Shown: positions 58,226 through 64,000 of the stretch, piece by piece | Numbering within the stretch: the stretch's first letter is position 1 | How the letters are laid out: each line of letters begins with the position of its first letter | NCBI RefSeq assembly: GCF_001514205.1 | Contig: NZ_KQ948772.1 | Span: 190,795-254,794, forward strand | DNA from: Streptomyces griseoruber | GTDB taxonomy: Bacteria; Actinomycetota; Actinomycetes; Streptomycetales; Streptomycetaceae | Reading direction: 5' to 3' | DNA: 64,000 bases | Notes under the pieces: model-generated | Told to the model about the DNA's origin: nothing | The model's database searches: none | The model's input: only the letters and a program-made list of their open reading frames with translations | Made by a program: the position numbers and the translations under genes

Positions 58226-58446
58226 CAAACCCCCACTGATTCGAACAGGTGCGATCAAGCCCCAACATCATCAGCTGCGCGCGCCCCGCCCGGCAACGTC
58301 TGTGGAGAAACCGTTCACCTGGGGAGACGGGGGATTCGTCCGGCTCTGGACAACCCGTTGCCCGGGGAATCCATGTCGTATGGTCGAATCGGTCCCGTCG
58401 GTCATTCGAGCCGCACCGGCGGAGCCCGACCCTGGAGGGAGCCCCC

Positions 58447-59244
58447 GTGACGCAGCAGATCCCGTCGACCGAGCCCGAGCTGGCAGGTGTCCGCAACTTC
58501 CGTGACGTGGGGGGTCTGCCGACCGCCGACGGACGGCGGGTGCGGCACGGCGTGCTGTTCCGCAGCGGCCATCTCGCGCACGCGACCGACGAGGACGCCG
58601 CGTTCCTGTCCTCCCTGGGCCTGCACACGGTGTTCGACTTCCGCAACGCGGCGGACCAGAAGCTGGAGGGCCCGGACGTCGAGCTGCCCGGGGTGCTCAA
58701 TGTGAACCTGCCGCTGTCGGACCCGGCGGACGGCGCGGAGTTCTGGAAGATGGTCCGCGACGGCGACATCGAGCAGCTGCGCGTCCTCCTCGGCGACGGC
58801 AAGGCCGCCGGCCGGATGACCGCCTCGTACCGCACGATCATCCGGGGGCGTACGGCCGAGCACTCGCGCGTGCTGCACTCGCTCGCCGAGGACAGCGTCC
58901 CCGCGCTGATGCACTGCGCGGCCGGCAAGGACCGCGCCGGTCTGTCCGTCGCGGTGACGCTGCTCGCCCTCGGTGTGGAGCGCGAGGCGATCCTCGCGGA
59001 CTACCTGGAGTCCAACGCCAAGCACCGCCGCTACAAGGTGCGGCGCGGCGGCTCGGCGGCGACCGCGTACACCCCCGAGGTGATGGAGCTGCTCAACCCG
59101 CTGTTCGACGCCCGTGAGGAGTACCTCGCGGCGGCGCTGGCCACCATCGACGAGACCTGGGGCGGGGTCGACCCCTATCTGGAGAAGGGCCTGAAACTGG
59201 CCCCGCAGACCCGGGAGCGGCTGCGCGAGCGGCTGCTCGACTGA
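58447..59244 (+). CDS. Tyrosine/serine phosphatase (PtpB-like)
   Basis: A 265-residue dual-specificity phosphatase. The P-loop HCAAGKDRAGL contains nucleophile Cys157, and the start VRNFRDVGGLPTADGRRVRH is typical of the Mycobacterium PtpB family. GVLFRSGHLAHATDED also matches. The Lys and Asp within the P-loop suggest phosphoinositide or triple-specificity activity as in PtpB. GGAGGGAG precedes the GTG. Confidence 0.92.
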   Translation: MTQQIPSTEPELAGVRNFRDVGGLPTADGRRVRHGVLFRSGHLAHATDEDAAFLSSLGLHTVFDFRNAADQKLEGPDVELPGVLNVNLPLSDPADGAEFWKMVRDGDIEQLRVLLGDGKAAGRMTASYRTIIRGRTAEHSRVLHSLAEDSVPALMHCAAGKDRAGLSVAVTLLALGVEREAILADYLESNAKHRRYKVRRGGSAATAYTPEVMELLNPLFDAREEYLAAALATIDETWGGVDPYLEKGLKLAPQTRERLRERLLD

Positions 59245-59265
59245 GGCCGCCCCCGTCGCGAGTCC

Positions 59266-59388
59266 CTACTGGTTGGCCCCCACCTCGAACAGGAACCAGA
59301 TGAACGCCGCGAGGACGTGCCCCACCGCGATGTAGATGATCAGCCGGATCCACAGGCCGCGCGGGAACCGTTCCTCCATGTCGGTCAT
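59266..59388 (-). CDS. Small membrane protein (DUF6126-like, 40 aa)
   Basis: A 40-residue protein, MTDMEERFPRGLWIRLIIYI then AVGHVLAAFIWFLFEVGANQ, with one transmembrane segment. I recall it as a conserved small protein of streptomycetes. ATG overlaps the XRE-cupin stop (ATGA), so the two are cotranslated, and the XRE regulator may control it. Function unknown. Confidence 0.82.
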   Translation of the reverse strand: MTDMEERFPRGLWIRLIIYIAVGHVLAAFIWFLFEVGANQ

Positions 59389-59999
59389 GACGTCTCTCCA
59401 GGGGTGGGGCCCAGGCACAGCGCGGCCGTGGGACTCTGCAGCAGGGTGTGGACGAAGAGCAGTTCGACCCCGTCGGGGTCCTGCGCGGCGAGGCGGTGCG
59501 GGGTCAGCGAGTCGAAGTGCGCGCTGTCCCCGGGGCCGAGCAGATGCACGGTGTCCCCGAGGCGCAGCCGCAGCCGGCCCGTCAGGACGTGCAGCCACTC
59601 CTCCCCCGGGTGCACCCGCACGATGTCGCCCTGGGACCCATGGGGGATGCGCACCCGCAGGGCCTGCATCCCGCGCCCGGACGCGCCGGCCTGCCAGTAC
59701 GTCCAGCCGCCGGCCCGGGTGGGTTCCATCCCGGCGGCGCGGACCACGGCGTCCCGGTCGGCGACCGTCTCGCCGAGCAGCTCCGAGACCGTCGTACCGT
59801 AGACCCTGGCGAGCGCGAGCAGCATCGGCAGCGAGGGCTGGCGCTGCCCGGTCTCCAGCCGGGAGAGATGGGCGGGCGAGAGCCCGGCCGCGCGGGCGGC
59901 GGCCTCCAGGGTGAGGGCGGCCCTGCGGCGCAGGGACCGCAGCTGCGGTGCGACGGCCGGCAGGTCGTCCGCGGCGGGCGGGGAGTCGGGCGAACTCAT
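59385..59999 (-). CDS. XRE-family regulator with cupin domain (second)
   Basis: A 204-residue regulator. HTH: LRSLRRRAALTLEAAARAAG then LSPAHLSRLETGQRQPSLPM. The C-terminal cupin contains DIVRVHPGEEWLHVLTGRLR and GPGDSAHFDSLTPHRL with the metal-type His and Glu. Two nearly identical palindromes 20 bp apart lie just upstream. It is coupled to the small membrane protein and sits next to the hopanoid-type aminotransferase. Confidence 0.92.
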   Translation of the reverse strand: MSSPDSPPAADDLPAVAPQLRSLRRRAALTLEAAARAAGLSPAHLSRLETGQRQPSLPMLLALARVYGTTVSELLGETVADRDAVVRAAGMEPTRAGGWTYWQAGASGRGMQALRVRIPHGSQGDIVRVHPGEEWLHVLTGRLRLRLGDTVHLLGPGDSAHFDSLTPHRLAAQDPDGVELLFVHTLLQSPTAALCLGPTPGETS

Positions 60000-60019
60000 A
60001 CGCCCATTCAGCCGGAGCC

Positions 60020-60054
60020 TTGCCTCTGGGGCAAATTTCTTGCCTCAGAGGCAA
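60020..60054. promoter_or_regulatory. Twin palindromic operators
   Basis: TTGCCTCTGGGGCAA (60020-60034) and TTGCCTCAGAGGCAA (60040-60054) are 15-bp palindromes, the second perfect, centred 20 bp (two helical turns) apart, between the divergently placed XRE gene start and the aminotransferase stop. Cooperative binding of the XRE regulator is likely. Confidence 0.78.
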
Positions 60055-60070
60055 AACGGCCGGGTGGCGG

Positions 60071-61456
60071 TCAGCGGTTGGCCACCGCCTGCTTGATCAG
60101 GGTCTTGCCGAAGTCCCACATCAGCCCGCCCCCGCCGTGGGCGTCGTCCATCACCTCGGTGAAGGCGTCCACGAACCGGTCCACGTCCCGCTCGTCGACG
60201 ACCAGCGGCGGGATCAACTTGATCACCTCCAGGTGGTCGCCGGAGACCTGGGTGAGGATCCGGTGCCGCTGGAGCAGCGGGACGACGACCATCTGGGCGA
60301 AGAGTCCCTTGCGGGCGGTCTGGAGCACGGTCCAGCGGCTGCGCAGCTTCAGTGACTTCGGTCGGCCGAACTCGATGCCGATCATCAGGCCCCGGCCCCG
60401 GACGTCGGCGAGCAGCTCGTAGGTGCCGGTCAGCGCCGCGAGCCGGGACTTCAGCCGCTCGCCCATGACGCGCGCGTTCGCGACGATCTGTTCGTTCTCC
60501 ATGACGGAGAGGGTCGCGAGGCCCGCCGCCATCGCCTGGGCGTTGGAGCCGAAGCTCGCCGAATGGACCAGGACCCGGTCGATCGAGGAGTAGACCTTCT
60601 TGAAGATCCAGTCCTTGCCGAGGGTGGCGCCGACCGGCACATATCCGCCGGAGAGCGCCTTGGCCACGCACACCAGGTCCGGTTCGACGCCCTCCTCGTG
60701 CTGGTAGGCGTAGAAGTCGCCGGTCCGGCCGAGGCCCGTCTGCACCTCGTCGGCGATGAGCAGCGCCCTGTGCCGGTGCAGCAGCTCCTGCGCGGCGCGC
60801 AGATAGCCGGGCGGGGCCTCGTGCACGCCCTTGCCCTGGATCGGCTCGACGATCAGCGCGGCGACATCGCCCTTCTTCAGCTCCCGCGCCAGCGCGTCGA
60901 GATCGCCGAGCGGTACGGCCGTGTCGGGCAGCAGCGGGTCGAAGCCCTCGCGGAAACCGTCCTCGCCGTTGACCGACAGCGAGCCGGTGGTCAGACCGTG
61001 GAAGGCGTGGTCGCAGTAGAGGATCCTGGGCTTCCCGGTGGCCCGGCGGGCGAACTTCAGCGCGGTCTCGACCGCCTCGGTGCCGCTGTTGCCGAAGAAC
61101 ACCCGGTCCAGGTGCGGACTGTGGGCGAGCAGCCGTTCGGCGAGCAGACCCGGGAGCGGCTGGCAGTCGAAGCGGGTGAGGTCGGCGAGGGAGGCGTCGA
61201 GGACGTCGTGCAGCGCCTTGCGGACGACGGGGTGGTGGCGGCCCAGGCCCATCACCCCGAACCCGGCGAGCATGTCCAGATGGTCGTTGCCGTCGGCGTC
61301 CCAGAAGTGGGCGCCCTCGGCACGCTCGTAGACCTTGTCGAAGCCGATGGTGTGCAGCATGCGCGGGAGCTGGTGGTTGAGGTACTTCGTGTGCAGCTCG
61401 TAGCGCTCGGCTCCGCGCTCGGCCAGGAGGGCACCGAGGTCGAACTCCTTGGTCAT
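60071..61456 (-). CDS. Class III aminotransferase (HpnO-like)
   Basis: A 461-residue PLP enzyme. FGNSGTEAVETALKFARRAT, LLIADEVQTGLGRTGDFYAY, and the cofactor-lysine region CVAKALSGGYVPVGATLGKD are present. Adjacent to dxs and ispG, it matches the aminotransferase of hopanoid clusters proposed to make aminotrihydroxybacteriohopane. Its ATG overlaps the dxs stop (ATGA). Confidence 0.87.
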   Translation of the reverse strand: MTKEFDLGALLAERGAERYELHTKYLNHQLPRMLHTIGFDKVYERAEGAHFWDADGNDHLDMLAGFGVMGLGRHHPVVRKALHDVLDASLADLTRFDCQPLPGLLAERLLAHSPHLDRVFFGNSGTEAVETALKFARRATGKPRILYCDHAFHGLTTGSLSVNGEDGFREGFDPLLPDTAVPLGDLDALARELKKGDVAALIVEPIQGKGVHEAPPGYLRAAQELLHRHRALLIADEVQTGLGRTGDFYAYQHEEGVEPDLVCVAKALSGGYVPVGATLGKDWIFKKVYSSIDRVLVHSASFGSNAQAMAAGLATLSVMENEQIVANARVMGERLKSRLAALTGTYELLADVRGRGLMIGIEFGRPKSLKLRSRWTVLQTARKGLFAQMVVVPLLQRHRILTQVSGDHLEVIKLIPPLVVDERDVDRFVDAFTEVMDDAHGGGGLMWDFGKTLIKQAVANR

Positions 61457-63354
61457 ACGTGTTTCTCCTTCACTGGCCCCGCTACCTCCTTGACCGCAAG
61501 GCTCGCGCCGATCCGCCCGGCGATCTCGACCGGCGTGAGGCCGATGTCGGCGAGCACCTCACCGCGTTTGGCGTGCGCGAGGAACTGCTCCGGGATGCCG
61601 AACCGCCGTACGGGTACGTCGACCTCGGCGTCCCCGAGGGCCAGGGCCACCGCCGAACCGACGCCCGCCGCGCGGCTGTTGTCCTCGACGACCGCCACCA
61701 GCCGGTGCCCGGCGGCGAGCACGGGCAGGGCCGGGTCGACGGGCTTCACCCAACGGGGGTCCACGACCGTGCACGTGATACCGCGCGCTTCGAGCAGCTC
61801 GGCGGCCTGGAGGCACACCGGCGCCATCACGCCCACGGCGACCAGCAGCACCTCGGCCCCTGCCGCCCGGTGCAGCACGTCCATGCCGCCCACCCTGTCG
61901 ACCGCCGGGATCTCGGGCCCCACCGACTCCTTGGGAAAGCGCACCAGGGTGGGCGCGTCGTCCACCGCGACCGCCTCCCGCAGCTGGGCGCGCAACTGCT
62001 CGGCGTCGCGCGGGGCGGCGATCCTGAGCCCCGGCACGACCTGGAGCACCGACAGGTCCCACATACCGTTGTGGGAGGCCCCGTCGACCCCGGTGACCCC
62101 GGCCCGGTCCAGGACGAACGTCACCCCGCACCGGTGCAGCGCCACGTCCATCAGAAGCTGGTCGAAGGCCCGGTTGAGGAAGGTGGCGTAGACGGCGACG
62201 ACCGGGTGCAGCCCGCCGGTGGCGAGGCCGGCCGCGCTGACGGCGGCGTGCTGCTCTGCTATGCCGACGTCCCACACCCGGTCCGGGAACCGCTCGGCGA
62301 AGGCACCGAGCCCCACCGGGTGCAGCATGGCCGCCGTGATCGCCACGACGTCGTCGCGCTCCTCGCCGATGCGGACGATCTCGTCGCCGAACACCGACGT
62401 CCAGGACGGCCCGCCGGAGGGCGCGAGCGGGGCACAGGTGAGGGGGTCCATGGCGCCGACGGTGTGGAAGTGATCCTCCTCGTGCGCGATCGCCGGCTCG
62501 TAACCGCGCCCCTTCTCGGTCAGGCAGTGCACCAGCACCGGCCCGTGGAACCGCTTGGCGCGCCGGAGCGCGGACTCGACGGCCTTGATGTCGTGCCCGT
62601 CGATCGGTCCGACGTACTTCAGCCCGAGGTCCTCGAACATGCCCTGCGGGGCGAAGGCGTCCTTGAAACCCTTCTTCGCGCCGTGCAGCGACTCGTAGAC
62701 GGTGAGGCCGACCACCGGGGTCCGCAGCAGGACGTCCTTCCCCCAGGCCAGGACCTTCTCGTAGCCGTCGGTGGTGCGCAGGGTCGCGAGGTGGTTGGCG
62801 AGGCCGCCGATGGTCGGGGCGTACGAGCGCTCGTTGTCGTTGACGACGATGATCAGCGGCCGGTCCTTGGCGGCCGCGATGTTGTTCAGCGCCTCCCAGG
62901 CCATGCCGCCGGTCAGCGCGCCGTCGCCGATCACCGCGACCACATGGCCCTTCTCGCCCTGCACCTGAAGGGCCTTGGCCAGACCGTCGGCCCAGCCGAG
63001 CGCGGTGGAGGCATGGCTGTTCTCGATGACGTCGTGCTCGGACTCCTCACGGGACGGGTAGCCGGACAGGCCGCCCTTCCCGCGCAGCTTGGAGAAGTCC
63101 TGACGCCCCGTCAGCAGCTTGTGTACGTAGCTCTGGTGGCCGGTGTCCCACAGGATGCGGTCGGCCGGCGACTCGAAGACGCGGTGCAGCGCGACGGTGA
63201 GTTCCACCACCCCCAGGTTGGGCCCGAGGTGTCCGCCGGTCCTGGCGACCGCGTGCACCAGGAAGTCCCTGATCTCTTCGGACAGTTCACCGAGCTCCGG
63301 CTCGGACAGCGCCCTCAGGTCGCGTGGTTGCCGGATGTTCTCCAGGATCGTCAC
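61453..63354 (-). CDS. dxs: 1-deoxy-D-xylulose-5-phosphate synthase
   Basis: A 633-residue thiamine-diphosphate enzyme, the first step of the MEP isoprenoid pathway. HLGPNLGVVELTVALHRVFE, VIGDGALTGGMAWEALNN (TPP motif), DRAGVTGVDGASHNGMWDLS and TSHNG-like segments are characteristic. It catalyses pyruvate plus glyceraldehyde-3-phosphate to DXP. It starts with GTG behind AAGGGGG and lies 37 bp after ispG. Many Streptomyces carry a second dxs within the hopanoid cluster, which this probably is. Confidence 0.95.
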   Translation of the reverse strand: MTILENIRQPRDLRALSEPELGELSEEIRDFLVHAVARTGGHLGPNLGVVELTVALHRVFESPADRILWDTGHQSYVHKLLTGRQDFSKLRGKGGLSGYPSREESEHDVIENSHASTALGWADGLAKALQVQGEKGHVVAVIGDGALTGGMAWEALNNIAAAKDRPLIIVVNDNERSYAPTIGGLANHLATLRTTDGYEKVLAWGKDVLLRTPVVGLTVYESLHGAKKGFKDAFAPQGMFEDLGLKYVGPIDGHDIKAVESALRRAKRFHGPVLVHCLTEKGRGYEPAIAHEEDHFHTVGAMDPLTCAPLAPSGGPSWTSVFGDEIVRIGEERDDVVAITAAMLHPVGLGAFAERFPDRVWDVGIAEQHAAVSAAGLATGGLHPVVAVYATFLNRAFDQLLMDVALHRCGVTFVLDRAGVTGVDGASHNGMWDLSVLQVVPGLRIAAPRDAEQLRAQLREAVAVDDAPTLVRFPKESVGPEIPAVDRVGGMDVLHRAAGAEVLLVAVGVMAPVCLQAAELLEARGITCTVVDPRWVKPVDPALPVLAAGHRLVAVVEDNSRAAGVGSAVALALGDAEVDVPVRRFGIPEQFLAHAKRGEVLADIGLTPVEIAGRIGASLAVKEVAGPVKEKHV

Positions 63355-63391
63355 GATCGGGCCCCCTTCGGTCCGTGCGGTTCCGTGCTGT

Positions 63392-64000
63392 TCAGCTCAC
63401 GGTGACGGCCGGCTCCCCCGCCGCGACGCCGTCCCGTTCCATCCGCTCGGCGATCTTCATCGCCTCCTCGATGAGGGTCTCCACGATCTTCGACTCGGGG
63501 ACGGTCTTGATGACCTCGCCCTTGACGAAGATCTGGCCCTTGCCGTTGCCCGAGGCGACCCCGAGGTCTGCCTCCCGGGCCTCGCCGGGGCCGTTCACCA
63601 CACAGCCCATGACGGCGACCCGGAGGGGGACCTCCATGCCGGTGAGGCCTGCCGTGACCTCCTCCGCGAGCTTGTAGACGTCCACCTGGGCACGGCCGCA
63701 GGACGGGCAGGAGACGATCTCCAGCCGCCGCTGCCTGAGGTTCAGGGACTCCAGGATCTGGATGCCGACCTTGACCTCCTCGGCGGGCGGGGCGCTCAGC
63801 GAGACCCTGATGGTGTCGCCGATGCCCTGGGAGAGGAGGGCGCCGAAGGCCACCGCCGACTTGATCGTGCCCTGGAAGGCGGGGCCCGCCTCGGTGACGC
63901 CGAGGTGGAGGGGGTAGTCGCACTGGGCGGCGAGCCGGCGGTACGCCTCGATCATCACGACCGGGTCGTTGTGCTTGACCGAGATCTTGATGTCGCGGAA
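63392..64000 (-). CDS. ispG: 4-hydroxy-3-methylbut-2-enyl-diphosphate synthase, C-terminal part
   Basis: The last 200 residues of IspG (GcpE), continuing beyond the right edge. Seen are HLGVTEAGPAFQGTIKSAVA, IVSCPSCGRAQVDVYKLAEE with the CxxC pair, and VAVMGCVVNGPGEAREADLG with the third Cys and conserved Glu of the [4Fe-4S] site. It converts MEcPP to HMBPP. Followed by dxs, it is part of a hopanoid-associated isoprenoid operon. Confidence 0.95.
   Translation of the reverse strand, partial: FRDIKISVKHNDPVVMIEAYRRLAAQCDYPLHLGVTEAGPAFQGTIKSAVAFGALLSQGIGDTIRVSLSAPPAEEVKVGIQILESLNLRQRRLEIVSCPSCGRAQVDVYKLAEEVTAGLTGMEVPLRVAVMGCVVNGPGEAREADLGVASGNGKGQIFVKGEVIKTVPESKIVETLIEEAMKIAERMERDGVAAGEPAVTVS

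Overview
The window is high-GC actinobacterial DNA and almost certainly comes from a Streptomyces chromosome. Indicators are the strong G/C bias at third codon positions, many leaderless starts behind TANNNT -10 boxes, a conservon (CvnA-D), a DUF574-type methyltransferase, a ydaO-type riboswitch in front of a LysM/M23 peptidase, and the edge of a hopanoid cluster (HpnO-like aminotransferase, Dxs, IspG). I recall the same hopanoid, tdh-kbl and sugar-transport neighbourhoods from the arm-proximal part of model Streptomyces genomes, but no database was searched.

Layout. 0-3.5 kb: a minus-strand ring-cleavage operon (GntR regulator, GalB, GalC, GalD and the start of a VOC dioxygenase). 3.5-13.2 kb: a membrane protein, a cupin, and a polyol/inositol-type regulon (LacI regulator, SDR, IolG-like dehydrogenase, IolE-like isomerase, CUT2 ABC transporter, UTRA-type GntR regulator). 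13.2-15.8 kb: an SDR/acyl-CoA dehydrogenase pair with a TetR regulator and a clear operator. 15.8-19.5 kb: a decayed stretch with an aldo-keto reductase fragment, tRNA-Pro(GGG), DUF309, cobF, two frameshifted pseudogenes and a thioesterase. 19.5-31 kb: scattered metabolic genes, including adjacent glutamine-synthetase-like and amidohydrolase genes that match the two halves of fungal FluG, a MurJ-type flippase, and an ECF sigma factor with a repeat-rich N-terminus.

31.1-34.4 kb: a divergent cassette made of a Trypco1-domain protein, a membrane-anchored protein, and a CHAT caspase-like protease fused to a seven-blade WD40 propeller. A second identical tRNA-Pro(GGG) follows. 34.7-39.4 kb: MmcQ, GNAT, XRE-cupin, LysR, kbl and tdh. 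39.6-44.5 kb: a conservon with a GAF protein. 45.2-47.6 kb: a second Trypco1 cassette, this time with a trypsin-like protease and another membrane protein. These two protease cassettes, 11 kb apart around the conservon, are the most unusual content of the window.

47.7-60 kb: an MBL hydrolase, an amino-acid dehydrogenase with a TetR regulator, an SGNH hydrolase, pectin and galactoside enzymes (DUF6250, PL11 rhamnogalacturonan lyase, GH36), the riboswitch-controlled peptidase, a tyrosine phosphatase, and an XRE-cupin regulator with twin operators. 60-64 kb: the hopanoid/MEP genes.

No CRISPR array, insertion sequence or replication origin was seen.
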